Part shown: piece after piece, positions 22,301-34,748 of the stretch
Numbering within the stretch: the first letter of the stretch is position 1
Layout: every line of letters starts with the position of its first letter
Assembly (NCBI GenBank): GCA_022578605.1
Contig: MU394125.1
Location: 1-64,000, forward strand
DNA length: 64,000 nucleotides
Source: Camillea tinctor
Lineage: Eukaryota > Ascomycota > Sordariomycetes > Xylariales > Xylariaceae
Direction: 5' to 3'
Notes under the pieces: generated by a model
The model's input: the letters and a program-made list of their open reading frames with translations, nothing else
The model's database searches: none
Told to the model about the DNA's origin: nothing
Program-made: the position numbers and the translations under genes

Positions 22301-25000
22301 GCCCGTAGTATAGACGTGCATCATAGGGCTATCTGGTTGGTCTTTATTCTGGGGAGGGCAGGGGAGAAGGGGGGTTACCTCATCCACCAGCCGTTCTTCC
22401 TCTCCCCTATTCCCCACAGGAGAGCACGAGGTTTTATGTATAGTGAAGAACGGTTTAAGGGTACAGCTGCAGCACAAGATGACAAACCCTACTTTACTGG
22501 AGTATACAGGCGCAGCATACAAGCTGTAAGGGGAAGGGATATGTCAAGCAGGCCCAGACCCAGACCTCAACGCCGCCTCCAGCGCCCCGTTCTTTCCTAG
22601 ATCAGGATGGCCTGTGTCGTGTTCTGGTATTAGACTTATTTGGACGTGCATACACCGGCAGAAGGGGAGGGGGGCTTATATTTGATTTGCTCCTGGGTAT
22701 TCCGCATTAGACACAGCGGTTCTGCACTGACATGCCGGGCCTATCCACCGAGGCCATGGGGCTACCCAGAAGGCGTCAATGGTAGGCCGTTTGTCTCAAG
22801 ACCACATCAGTTCTTGCATGGCGAAGCACGTGTCGTGTCAGGGATTCTCTCTTGGGAGGGGAGAACGTACGCACACACCGATTAGACCCGGGGAAAGCAA
22901 AACGCATCGGCAAGTGTCGAGTAGTGTAGCGTGGTGTAATGTATGTACAGTATCCTAACCAGAGTACGCACGATCCAAGGTTGGCAATAGTAAGGGGAGA
23001 TCCCTCATTTTAGCAGCCTTGAAACGGGGCTGAAGATAATCTACACTACCGACGGAGATTAACTATCTCTATATATGTATGTATACTACCTCAAGAGAGA
23101 CACAAATATAGCTCTGACTTAACTCGGAAGCGGTTATATGTTACATAGGTACCTAAGGCATATGATCTTTCATGTTGGACCACCGGAGGATTTTTTACAT
23201 ATCGTGAACCAAAACTATCTACATAAGGCAAATGAACTCATATATAATCTAAAATGAGAAAACCCAATCTATACTCTAGCATTACCACCAGACTAGCGGG
23301 CCACGGGAGAGCCCCCCGGAACTCCTCCCCTTTCTGGAATGCGTTTCGTCCGCCGCCGCTAGTATAGCTGTAGCTATAGCTATTGTAGCTAGTTTTTTTT
23401 AAGTCCCGGGTAACAAGCCTGCTACGGATATCCGAACGAACTACTTCTTAGTACGACGATGATCACGTTTTAACTAAGAGCGGGCGGCGCGTGGCAAAAA
23501 AAAAGTCGTCATTACCGATCGAGTTTGTTACTAACCTGGAATAAGTATGTTTTTTACTTTAATTGAATTTTACTTCACGGTAGAGGCTGGATGTGCTTTT
23601 GTTCTTGATGCCCAACGTCTCTTGATTATCCCAGCTTTTTTGTTTTGTTTTGTGAGATCGTCGTCCCCCGGTCCCCGATAACCCGGATCGATCGAAGATC
23701 ACAGGGGAATAGGCGAGCGGCAATGAGAGCCCCGGTGGTTGATGCTGTGACATCCATGATACCCTGCGCGCGCGGCCGAGGCAACTCTACACAGGTTTAT
23801 ATGTACATACTAATGTAGTAGCATATATGTATGCACGTATGTAGGTAGGTAGCAATGTAAATTTGTCCTACACTAGTGTGGTGTATCAATCTCTTCCTTC
23901 ACAGCCCTATCTGTGTATCATCGTCCTGAGCCCATCACCGCATCAAACTAACTTATATAGCACCACCTAGCTATTGTGTTTTATTTAGCGCCCGTACTTA
24001 CCCGGCGGACACTACTCTCTTAGTCGATGCCCAACGCTTGAAAAGAGGCGAAAGAAAGAGAAAAAAAAAAAAGAGAGAAAAGTAACTTGGCACATGAAGA
24101 GGTAATCACCGAAATCACTTTCCGTGATAACATAAGCGCGTGTTTTTGTTGATATTCTCTAATATGACCGCCCTAGGCTTTAGCTACTAACAAACCTACT
24201 CAATTACCATAAAATAACATAACAATACACATCTCCGATACTCCGTTTGCGGTCATCTGGACGGTGTAAAGGGAGAAAGGGAAAAAAAAAAAAAAGGGAT
24301 TGCCAGCTGTACAACTCGGGAAATTTGATGCTGTCGTGTCGCGCCCACTTGGAGAGGATCCTTCCCCCTTCTCCCCTCGGCCCACTCCGAAAAATCCGTG
24401 ATGACACATGATCGACAGATCATGAACTTTTTGCTTTTTCTTCCCTTTTCAACCCAGAAAAAAAAACATGGCGATGACGAGCTAGGCCGGGTGCCGGAAG
24501 GGAGACAAAAAAAAAACCCTTACCTACTTGCTCCATAGGTAAGCACATAAACCTACATACATATAGGTCAGATGGGGTATATGGCTTGTTCACATGATCG
24601 CAAGGGGTCTGGGGATAGGGAGAGGTCCGGCGGCCGGTTTTTACCACCGACTATCCCGAACCCTGACTTGCACACCGGATTTTAGTTGTGCTGTAGGTCC
24701 GTAGCATAACGCGCGAACAGACCGAGATGGAGACCTTGAGGTTATTTGGACGAGATCTTGCCCATCAAAAAAATAAAAGTGGGATTTACCTGCTTACGCT
24801 ATGTTTTGATTGTCCTTTTGATCACCGCCAACTTCTCTAATAAGGCGTATATGTGTGTTTATTATGGCCTACCAGTCAGAGAATGCACAAAAATTGTAAA
24901 ACAAGCCACCCCAGTTATTTTTTGCCATCTCTTGTGTACACTAGATAGGTTAGAAACACTGGTACCATAAGTTGACAGCTGAGCTAGAAGGTAGTATGTA
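19362..25000. other. gene-poor region, left half
   Basis: The first 350 bases are probably the 5' leader of the gene ending at 19361. Beyond that I can support no coding gene, tRNA or rRNA. The DNA is a mix of AT-rich stretches (20040-20420), acctaggtacc-like palindromes (20170-20300), a poly-C run near 21640, a (GC)n-like gcgcgcgcgc at 20990 and polypurine runs (24055-24080). Open frames here are short and overlap on both strands without consistent codon use. Confidence 0.45.
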
Positions 25001-25975
25001 TGCGTAAGTCGGTAAGTGGTATACCCCTGGCTGTCGTCTTACCGGAATATACATAAGGCTAAGTTGTATATGGGATAACAACTAGTATGCCGAGATTGGA
25101 CCAACAGACTTGACCCAGCCAGAAGGATAGCCTTGGACAAGTCGGAGTTATCGAGATAATTGATCACCACTTGGTATCTTGGCCTAACTGGAGGAGCTGT
25201 ACATTGTATGAGAGAGTGAGAGTAAAAGAGAGAAAGAGAGGACCACTCTCTGTAAATAGCATAAGGAGGAGTCCACTAAGATGATGAATGACTCGAACGT
25301 CCATCCGCAAAGCAAACTCCCCAGTTTTCACTGTTATTTTTCCTTCTCCTTCTACTGCCTTGCTTTTTTAGCGGTGGGCGACACGTTTTTTCTCCCCTTT
25401 TCTCCTCTTTTTGCAAATCTTTCAAAATTTGGCCTACCCATAACACCATCAACTATGGATGAGAAAGTGATGACGACTGGTGTGAGTTATGTGCCAAGGT
25501 CGAAAGGAGAACAGACCCGACCCAACCAACCAACCAACCGCCCGCTTTGATTTTCAAAAGAAGCCACCACCAGGAACCAAAAAAAGGCTCAAAGCTAATC
25601 AGCAGCAGCAGTAGTGTAGTTACAAGTTTGAGAAGAAAAAAAAATCAAATCGAATCCATAGAGGGACCCGATTTTCCTTGCGGGAAAACAGGGCTGGGCT
25701 TAGTTCACTTACACTACACTAGCGTGTAGAGGGCCGAGATACGCTACCTACATAGCAGCAGAGAGAGAGAAAAAAAAAGACAGGAGAGAGAGGCCAGAAC
25801 CACCAATCCCACCCGTAATTGATGGATTGCAGCTAAGACCAGGGCCAGCTTTCCGGTCCGTGTTTTGCCACTACTGCAGGAACCACAGTGGGGGGGCGGC
25901 GCGCCGGACGAAGAAAAAGTCAAGTCGACGCCACGAGGACCATCTTGAACTTTACGACAACATGACCGGCCCAGC

Positions 25976-26010
25976 TATGTATGTATGTATGTACGTATGT
26001 ATGTATGTGT
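25976..26010. repeat. (TATG)n microsatellite
   Basis: This is a run of tatg units interrupted by one tacg. A shorter tatgtatg run lies at 26056-26070. Confidence 0.85.
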
Positions 26011-26279
26011 ATCACATCCCTACTACCACCTACCTACACTGCTGCCCTACCAAGCGTATGTATGTATGCATGCTATGTAGGTTACCTATGTAATGTACCT
26101 AACGTATATAACATATAGACCTACCTACACTAGCGGAAGGGAAAACGGGACGGAGGAGGGGCGGGAAGGATTTATGCCTTGCCGAAGGGGGGAGGGGACA
26201 GGTTAACAACAGTTTAGTTGATTGGTCCCGAACGGCATTTGCATGCCAATATGTTATACTAACCTAGGAAGCTCGGCTT

Positions 26280-26302
26280 GTTTTTTTTTTTTTTTTTTTT
26301 TT
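26280..26302. repeat. poly-T tract
   Basis: A run of 23 T. Length in assemblies of such tracts is often uncertain. Confidence 0.85.
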
Positions 26303-26741
26303 GCTTTTCTTATTTTCCGTTATTTTTTTCTTCTCTCCCTACACTACTAGTGTTAATGCTTCCTGGTGCTGGTGGAGAGAGGGTATCGGAAACTTTTCCT
26401 AGTGCCTTGTCCCTTTCATCCCCTGTCTACCCGTTTTTTTTTTCTTTCGCGCCGGTTGATGGAAACTTGTATCCCTATCCCATTTAGCTTGATCTGTAGC
26501 TAGGCATGTAGCTAGATAAAAGTTTTTTTTTTCTTCTCAACGACCCAAAAAAAAGCCCTAGCCAGCCCAGCCCTGATTACCCGACTGCTCGGAGCCAGAC
26601 CAGGCCGTCCTTCTTGCTGACCAACTCTATGTATGTAACGTGCAGGATAGCTACTAACAGTAGTGGGTTAGTATGTATGTAAGGTGGCTCCCGCCTGCCA
26701 GGTCGAGGGCAAGGGAGATAATGACTGGGTGGATAGAGAGA

Positions 26742-26760
26742 GGGGGGGGGGGGGGGGGGG
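26742..26760. repeat. poly-G tract
   Basis: A run of 19 G, unusual for the surrounding AT-leaning DNA. Confidence 0.85.
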
Positions 26761-29700
26761 TCAGCGATATTGGCCAAAGCTGATTCGCATCTGCGTCCGT
26801 AATAATGGTTTTTCGAATAGATTCATGTACGTAGGTCCCCATGTATGATGTAGACTATGTAGAAAGGGAGGAGAAGGGTATGGGTTGGCCCGCCAAGGTA
26901 CATATACGAATATCATATTCATGTACTCTTCCTCCCTCCCTTTTGATGATAATGATGACGATGTCTCTTTCTCCTCTTCTTTAGCGCCGCCCCCCTCCCC
27001 TCATTACCGGGGCTGAGGTTGTATGACGAGAATGATGGAAGTTGAATGGAGTGGTATTATTAGCTGAGCTGAACTTACATTACATGCTATGTATGTAGCT
27101 GGCCGTTTTTGATGTACGACATCACACCGTGGAAACGTACAGCGTCCCGACCCGCGAGGAGACCCTACCTAACTTAGGCAGGTATTCTACTTCCCGCGTA
27201 CGTACGTGGAGTTCACCATTGATGTAAGTGCAGACGAAGAAATAAGACAGTTCGCGCAACGTACTTTAGACAGGAGAGGGGGGGGGCGACGGGAAAGACA
27301 ATTGTGTGATGCAGCTTTGCAGTAGTTTCTTTATCTATTGCCATTTTTTATTATTTTACTTTCTTTGCTTCGCCACTTTACGAACCATCTGACTGGGTGG
27401 TAGTACCTATTTGCGAGGAGTCTGAAGGATTGCGGTTCCTCGTGGCCCACGGTCAGGGGAAGGGCTTTTGAGCCTCTTCGCCGAGGGCTGCAGCACCGGA
27501 AAGCCGTTTGATTGGGCGCCCCCTCCTCGGCACTCCTCAAAAGCAGTGCAAATTACATACTTGTTAAGATCTCCCATCATCCATTCGCCTCTCGCTATTC
27601 TCTGGGAGGGAAGAAAAAGAAAAACAAGGGGTGACTAACTATCGATAGTCTAGATTTGCCTTCTTGCTGATGCAGGAAGTAGATCAATCTTTATGGGCTT
27701 TTGAGAAATAGTGGGAGGGGAGGAGGGGGGGGAGGAGGGGAGAAGGGATATAGATTGGATCTCTGAAATGTCGTGTAACTCGTGATAGGTGGTAATATTT
27801 GCAGAGGAGATGGGGGTAGGGAGGGAGGGAGGACGAAGGGGGGGAATGGGGTGAACCCATACGAGAACAGAACAATAGGCAGCTGGCATGGAAGAACCAG
27901 GTGTGCGACAATAGCTCGCAGTACACTCCCGAGACTTCACCTCACGGCACGGGAGGAGAGAATCCCGCTGACTGTCTGATTGACTAGATTGTCTATACGG
28001 CGATGAGACGACAAGATAGCCCCCTTTTCGGTTGTTTTATTCTTCTATCTCTCTTTGCTAACCACCCACCACCACCCCTTCTACTCCTCGCCTGCTTTTT
28101 TCTTCCGTGTCTTACTTTCTGTCTTCCCCATCTTCGTGTAAAGTCAGAACCGAAAAAAAGTGGCGCTTTTTCAATAGAAGGAATAATAAGCATTTAGGGG
28201 AAGAAATAGTTGAGACGAATCATGAAATAGGTAGAGCGCCGTAAGCGCTTTTCGCTTTTCTTCACCTCGACTCTTCGACTCCTCGTTTTCCTCTTTCGAG
28301 CAAGCTGCTCGTTGTTATCACTAACAACACGGACCTTGCCTGCTCGGCGACGTCGCGGAACATTTCCCGGGTAAGGGGATTTTGAGTTTTTTGAAAATTT
28401 CATTCCTGATGATGTTCAATGCTCATACATAAGATTCTGCGCACATACATACACCTACATACATTAAGTGGGCGTATGTAGGTACTTACAGAAAAAAAAA
28501 AGACATGCACGTACGCACATACATACCTACATACGATTTTCTTTAGTGTAATTGTACCGATTTTCTGCCTCCTGTCTTCTATCTTCCGCCGACTCCCCTA
28601 AAAACGCCATCTTGCCTCGTCTGTCTTACTTTTTTTTCTGTGTGTCTCTGTCGTATCTATTCCCCCCAATGAAAAACCCAAGCGCTGTGCTTATTATTCC
28701 ATAACGATTATCAAATAATTGGGCCAGGAAGAGAAGGAAAAAAATACAGTCGCTTTGATAGTTGCTCCCTCCCCTCCCCTCCCTAGAAGGGCAACTTGGG
28801 CAGACGATCGCCTAGCGGCGTTTATGTACCCTACAAGAAGCAGGCATGCCACTGGCGGTAACCTGTGCAGAGAGTTGGAGTTGGCCAATGGGGATTGCTT
28901 TCTAAAGTTACCATCGCGCTCTGACACGTCGTTGATTCGCTGCCTCTCCGTCTTTTTTCTCTCTCTCTTTGCGCCAGGGGGGAAGGGGAGAAGAGAAGGA
29001 GAAAGAGAAGGGAAACATGAGCGCGTTTCTTTTCTCTCAGGTCTGCAAACAAGTATATGTACACCAGCTACTTGGACGGGGGGGGAGAAAAAATTACCTT
29101 ACCCTTGTAAGCACGGGATGTGACAAGAAGAACGTGGTTGGGCAGTATTTTTTCTCTCTCTTTCCCTTCTTGCTCGTCTTAACAATCATGGCCTTCGTAT
29201 AGTAGATAGGTAATTGAAGCTGACGATAATTACCTATTTGCTTATTGAGCATATTATCCAAGAGAGAACACGACCTATCCGGAAATTTGCGGGGTAAGAA
29301 AGTCATCTTTTTTCTTTTCTTTTTCTTTCTCCATGAATATTGTAGGTTAGGTATGTACACCATGTACACCATGTATATCTCTTTTTCTTTTTCTTTCTTT
29401 TCCTTCTCCGTATGCATATGTATGTACATCAGGTACATAGATCACCTATGTACCTAGTATGTAGGAGTATCCGCATTCATCCCCCTTCTAAACCTCTTAA
29501 TCCCCCTTCCCCCATCCTTACAGATAGACGTTCCAGAGTCATAGGTAGGTAAAAAAAAAGAGTGTGTGCGCCGTGTCGGTGGTGAGGGATGCCGAATCCA
29601 CACTTTAGTAGCCAAAGCATATCACAGACCAACGGCACCCTTCATAAAACCCTCTCCGATCCCCCCGTTTTTTCTCCCCCAGTACGTACGCATACACACT

Positions 29701-30701
29701 ACACGATGTACCTCGGTCAAGATGATGATGGCAATAATAATAAAAATAAAACTAATCCAGATCACAGGGGGACCACCAAAAAAAGACGGTTGGTTATAGG
29801 CTTAGGTTTTAGTCATGGTCAACGTGAGAGGTCGCGTCGGGATATTTTGACATCTCGCGTGGAGAAGGTTCTTCTTCCCTTTTTGTTCTTTCTTTTGTTT
29901 TTATTACCTTTTTAATCTATTTGCGCTATTAGTGTATGCATACTATAGAGTATTCTCATACTCATTTTGGTTAGATATAGTTGTTTATCTACTAGACAGA
30001 CGTGGACCCAACTACTACACTATAACCTTGGATCAACTCTTTCTTCTTTGAGATGTCAAGAGTGTGAACGGGTGCTAGATCGGGCAGTGAGGGCCTAGTT
30101 TAGTATAATTAGGGTGGGGTGGTTGGTTTTTGGTGGTGAGGTTGGACCAAATATGGTAGTATTCGAGTTGATGAAACTGACCAAAATCTTTAAAATGTGG
30201 TGTGGTTCAGTTTTGGGCGGTTTGGTTTATTCGTGGTACGTTTGTAAGGGGTATGTGGTATGTGGTATGTACGCATACATGGCAAACAATGGTGGTGGTG
30301 ATGCTGTTGGTAGTGGTGTGTAAGTGCATACATAATGCCTATAGTATACATGACATACTTAATATACCTAATAATGTATGTGATGAGAATCGGATTTGGC
30401 TTGTAAGTGTTGTGACTATTGCTACTATTATTTTTATTTATCTTCTATTTTCCCCGGCGTACGGCGATCGATCCGGATCAGTGCCCTATCACCGATCGTC
30501 TCACGAAATTATTGATGTTATAGCCTTACCCGGTAGCTCGGACATACATCATTGCTAAGTAATAAAAATAATACGATTCCATAAGAGAAACCCCAAAGTT
30601 AAAGCAACTGGAATTAATAATGATTGTCAAGGGAAGTTGGAAGGGCATATGCACTTACATACCTGCATACACACACCCACATACATATACATATACCTAT
30701 T

Positions 30702-30724
30702 CACATACATACATACATACATAC
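30702..30724. repeat. (CATA)n microsatellite
   Basis: About five cata/taca units, preceded by related cacatacatatacatata sequence from 30675. Confidence 0.8.
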
Positions 30725-32321
30725 AATTGAGCTAGTGTATATGTACTGTATCTAGGTACGAGGTAGACAAACCCAAGATACCTAACGCATGGGCATAGAA
30801 TACCGAAATAGCGGGTGTAAGTACCAAGGGTTTGAGAGCTAAAAGTTTGGTGTACCCCCATCTTCATACCTTAGTGTCAAGGTCCTATACGCTACATACC
30901 ACATACCGCTCGCCGCGCCGGAAAGTTGCTTAGCACTTAGGTGGAAGGGGAAGGGGGGGAAACTGGGGGGTGGGATAGGTACCTGGTAAGGCAAAAAGAA
31001 AAGAAAGGGAAAAAAAAAAAAAAGAAAGAGAGATACCTGACAGGTCCTCGACCCACTCGGGTGCAGGGGCTTAAGGGTCTTTTTGGGCTCTTGTTTCGTG
31101 CGAAAATCCCTACCAACGTGGGTACCTACACTAAGTACCTTTACCTACCTTTACCTATCTTACAGGGCTTTCCCTTCCACCATTCCATTTTGCTTGCTAG
31201 TCTAAGCCGCTTCAAGGTTCCCACCTTCATCATGGTTCTCCCCAGCTAATCCCAATCCCGCCCACCTGTTTTTTTATCCTCTTAAATCCTTTTCTTCTTT
31301 TTCCCCATTGCCCAATGCCAGTCAGATGTGAGACCGCAAGGAAACATGCGACCCGGAAGGGCTAACATCTAGGTACCCTTCTGTGCACACCCTGCAACGC
31401 AACACGCTGCATGGCTAGGCCCTACCACACTTAACCACTTACACATACCTACACCAATACCCACTTACTTCTTATTACTGTATCGTTCGCCCGTTCATTC
31501 TTTAGAGTGTTATCTACCTGGGTTTGTCTTACTGCCTCTTTTCTCTCTCTCCTCTTTTTTTTACCCTGTTATCATTGTCATCTTCGTCGTTGTTGTCGTC
31601 GTCGATAGGCATCTGATGCCATGGTTATAGTCTTATCCCCTCGATTCGATTTAACTCTCGTGGAAAGGACCAATAGAAAGCTGTTCGCGACTACAGCTAT
31701 ACAATACATCAATACATCCATACATCAATCTATTTCTGCTTAGTACAGAACTAATAAGTCAAGTCTGAAAGGAAAAAAAGAAAAAAACATACCACCACCA
31801 CTGCATCTCTACTTACCATTACATACAAATACCATACGTACTTAATTCACTGTCACTGTCACCTCAAAATCACGGTTGTCCCCGGATCCTAAGATATCTT
31901 AGATTCCCACCAAGCCACGCGACTCGGGTCTTACACACACTATCACATCGGGTTATCTCTCCTCTACCTCGTTTATATTCACTTGACTCTCCCTTTCGAC
32001 CCCTCTCTCTGTCTCCCCTCTCCTCCTAGTAACCAACCAACCAACCGGGATCGCCATTGTTACTATTATTATTATTCCTGTTGTTGATACTCAGGCTTGT
32101 CGTTTGTTGGCCCTTCATTACACATGCCTGCACAAACCTCATTCCTCTCATCGTACCGCTCCCTATTCGCCCCTCATATGTTGCCCTGCTTCCCCACGGC
32201 GCACTGCGCATCCTCTTCTCATCACCCCATCTCTCATTAAGTATATTAGACTCTTAAGATATCACACTTCCCATACTCTCACCCCCAGTTATCCGCCACT
32301 GGCGTTAAAGAGCAGCCGGAT

Positions 32322-34748
32322 ATGGCCGAACCACCAGTTGTTGCCCAAAGAATTGGCACCTTCGAGAGACTTCAGGAGCGCTCCAACAGCATTCGAAGGG
32401 CAAGGCCGCCCAATATTACTATTGTCAAGGAAGAAGCCAGAGTACCACTGCGAACCCCCAAGCCGAAGCGGGAATCTAAAGTGGGCTTAAGGAATATATT
32501 CAGCAGGGCGAAGGCAGAGAAGGACGACAAGGGTGCCGACGGACCATCATCACTACGAGAACCACGATCTGGCGGACTGCGAGCCTCTCTGGCCGAGATC
32601 AGCCATTGGCCCTACAGAATTCACTCTGCGCGTTCAGAAGGATCTCTTCTCAGTCCACCCTCGACCATCAACAAGTCTCCTGGTACGCCTGATAGAATAG
32701 CCCAGAGAGCCGCGACCTGGAATCCACCACCCCTATTTCAAGTGTATCCCCAAGCAGTCAAACATGCTACGCTACCTACTTGCAATCTCCCTTTGGATGT
32801 CCTCGCTCGACTCAACGAAGCACAGAAGAATGCGAGTCTGCAAGACGAGCACACACAGAGCAGCTTTGCTCTGGACCAGATGAGCGAGCATGGGGTTGAG
32901 AAGAAGGGCGAATCGATGAGGAAGAGACATCGGATTGGTGGCTCAAAGTCTTCGCTGGATTGGACTGATAAGATATTTGTGCTGGTCACATCGGGATATC
33001 TGTTGCAGTACGCCGGAGAAGGGGCTTTTAATAGAGTGCCCGAGAAGATACTACAACTCACCAAGGACTCAGCTGCATACGCCAGCGACTTGATACCTGG
33101 ACGACATTGGGTTCTTCAGGTAGCGTCTACTACCGATGCTGAAGGAAACACATCCTCCGACCCCAAGTCTCTCAGGTCCAAGCTTTCTCTAAGACCGAAC
33201 GAGAAGAGACATGTTTCAAACATGCTACTGGTTTTTGAGGGCCCTGAAGCTATGGATAGCTGGCTCGCTATTCTGCGACGCGAAATCCAACTTTTGGGCG
33301 GGAAGAAGAAGCGTTCCGAGACAGGAATTCCCGACTCTGACGAAAGCGACACTAAGCTCAGAACGCAAACTAGCCAGCGAACACTTGTGGTCAGGGACCC
33401 TGAGCGCTTCTCCCGCATCATATCTCAGGATTTCTCGTACACACAGGAGAATGCTCTCGTCCCACCTATGGAGGACGACTTCGCCGCACCAGGTGAAAAC
33501 CGAACGTCACAGTCGACGCTAGATGATGGGTCTACTTCGGCTAGCATGATTTCTTCAGATGGCCTACGTCTCGATAGTCTTCGCGATAGTGGCAATGGTG
33601 TCAACCGACTATCATATGGATCTTCTGGTCAAAGAACAATCGGCTCGTCGCCGGCGTGTTCGCCTACTCGTGCGAGTTTCTCGAGTCAAGGAGAGGACCC
33701 GTTGAGCCTACCCACTATGTCGGAAGTTCGACTTCGCCCGAATGCTGCGGCGATATTGAACCGTCGGCAGTCGATGCGAAACATGATTCCCAACCTCGAG
33801 ATCCATGTCGAGAACGACACACGACCGCAGTCCATTGTATCGACATCGTCAGCTCACGAGGATGGACAGCAATATGTGCTATCCCCACCCAGCAACGTAC
33901 CTAATTTCAGTGTACCTCATCTAGCAAGCAAGCGTTATTCCTCGTCGAACCCTTCCTTGTCGCTAGATTCCGTGTCCGACCAGTCTCAGACGCCTGAACG
34001 TAAAGGGCCCATGAAGCTTGTTCGACGGCTCCCACCGACGGCTCGCCCCGAGTCCCGCCCGCTTTCCATTGTTGTTGATCAGCCTTCACCCAACGCCTCG
34101 CGCTCTCCCAAGTTTAGATCATTGAGCTCAACCCATAGTCCCACATGGAATGGTGCTAGCTCACCGACCACAAGAAAACCCCGAATTGGTAGCCCCTCTA
34201 GCTCGCATTTTCCTGGCCGCGGCTCAAGGCCTGTTCCCGAAGAAGGCGGTGAGACCGTGCCAACGGGCAGGACATCGGATCGATCCTACGATAGCACTCC
34301 AGAATTGGATCGGTTTGAAGCACCAGAGCGGATCCCAAGGTCTGCTTCGTCGATGTCGGGGAATATTAGAAGTTTTTCGACAACACCGACTCTGCGCCAT
34401 CCCCCTTCTAAACGGTCGACCTTTATGGCGGAAAGGTCATTCTCCAAGGCGTCCCGTTACGCCTTTGCTCGAAGGTCAGAGTGGGACTTGCCTAAAATCA
34501 GGGAACCAAACCTCCCTCCATCACCAACATGTACACCTTCACCGAAACGTTCAGTTCCATCTCTCCGAACTTACCCCCGAAGCTCATCCACGCAATTGCT
34601 GGGTGTAGAAAATCAATTCAAGGCGCTCGTGTCACGCAGGAGTATGCCTCAACTTGCCGAAGGACCGCCACCGGCCCCACCGCCAAACTGTGCGCTCCCT
34701 CCTATTCCTGGAAACCCTCCGAGCAAGCCTCGAGGCTTCAGGGCATGA
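32322..34748 (+). CDS. PH-domain protein with long disordered tail
   Basis: The protein has 808 residues in a single exon from the ATG at 32322 (MAEPPVVAQRIGTFERLQER). The N-terminal 130 residues are basic and partly disordered. A pleckstrin-homology domain occupies about residues 205-330: it opens with WTDKIFVLVTSGYLLQYAG, has a typical inserted loop (SSDPKSLRSKLSLRP), and closes with the C-terminal helix EAMDSWLAILRREIQLLGG containing the conserved Trp. From 340 on the sequence is Ser/Pro/Arg-rich with many SPS/RS motifs, and it ends in a proline-rich PPPAPPPNCALPPIPGNPP tract that could bind SH3 or WW domains. PH domains bind phosphoinositides or proteins at membranes, so a cortical scaffold or signalling adaptor is likely. 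The specific role is unknown. A 13-kb gene-free interval lies upstream. Confidence 0.85.
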   Translation: MAEPPVVAQRIGTFERLQERSNSIRRARPPNITIVKEEARVPLRTPKPKRESKVGLRNIFSRAKAEKDDKGADGPSSLREPRSGGLRASLAEISHWPYRIHSARSEGSLLSPPSTINKSPGTPDRIAQRAATWNPPPLFQVYPQAVKHATLPTCNLPLDVLARLNEAQKNASLQDEHTQSSFALDQMSEHGVEKKGESMRKRHRIGGSKSSLDWTDKIFVLVTSGYLLQYAGEGAFNRVPEKILQLTKDSAAYASDLIPGRHWVLQVASTTDAEGNTSSDPKSLRSKLSLRPNEKRHVSNMLLVFEGPEAMDSWLAILRREIQLLGGKKKRSETGIPDSDESDTKLRTQTSQRTLVVRDPERFSRIISQDFSYTQENALVPPMEDDFAAPGENRTSQSTLDDGSTSASMISSDGLRLDSLRDSGNGVNRLSYGSSGQRTIGSSPACSPTRASFSSQGEDPLSLPTMSEVRLRPNAAAILNRRQSMRNMIPNLEIHVENDTRPQSIVSTSSAHEDGQQYVLSPPSNVPNFSVPHLASKRYSSSNPSLSLDSVSDQSQTPERKGPMKLVRRLPPTARPESRPLSIVVDQPSPNASRSPKFRSLSSTHSPTWNGASSPTTRKPRIGSPSSSHFPGRGSRPVPEEGGETVPTGRTSDRSYDSTPELDRFEAPERIPRSASSMSGNIRSFSTTPTLRHPPSKRSTFMAERSFSKASRYAFARRSEWDLPKIREPNLPPSPTCTPSPKRSVPSLRTYPRSSSTQLLGVENQFKALVSRRSMPQLAEGPPPAPPPNCALPPIPGNPPSKPRGFRA

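Larger units (their letters stand above)
25001..32321. other. gene-poor region, right half
   Basis: No gene is supported. It contains many simple repeats (tatg, cata, poly-T, poly-G), taggta words, and stretches of CT-rich DNA. The last 500-800 bases are likely the promoter and 5' leader of the PH-domain gene. That leader holds an upstream ATG at 32124 opening a 38-codon frame that ends at 32240. Confidence 0.45.

Noticed and set aside
22298..22885. Open frames of 80-100 codons in the gene-poor region
   Set aside because: They overlap frames on the other strand, lack consistent codon use, and show no recognisable domain or credible splice partners.
28194..28403. 69-codon basic open frame on the minus strand (starting MKFSKNSKSPYPG)
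   Set aside because: It has an ATG and a Lys/Arg-rich product, but no homologue is recalled and no supporting exon was found. It could be revisited with transcript data.
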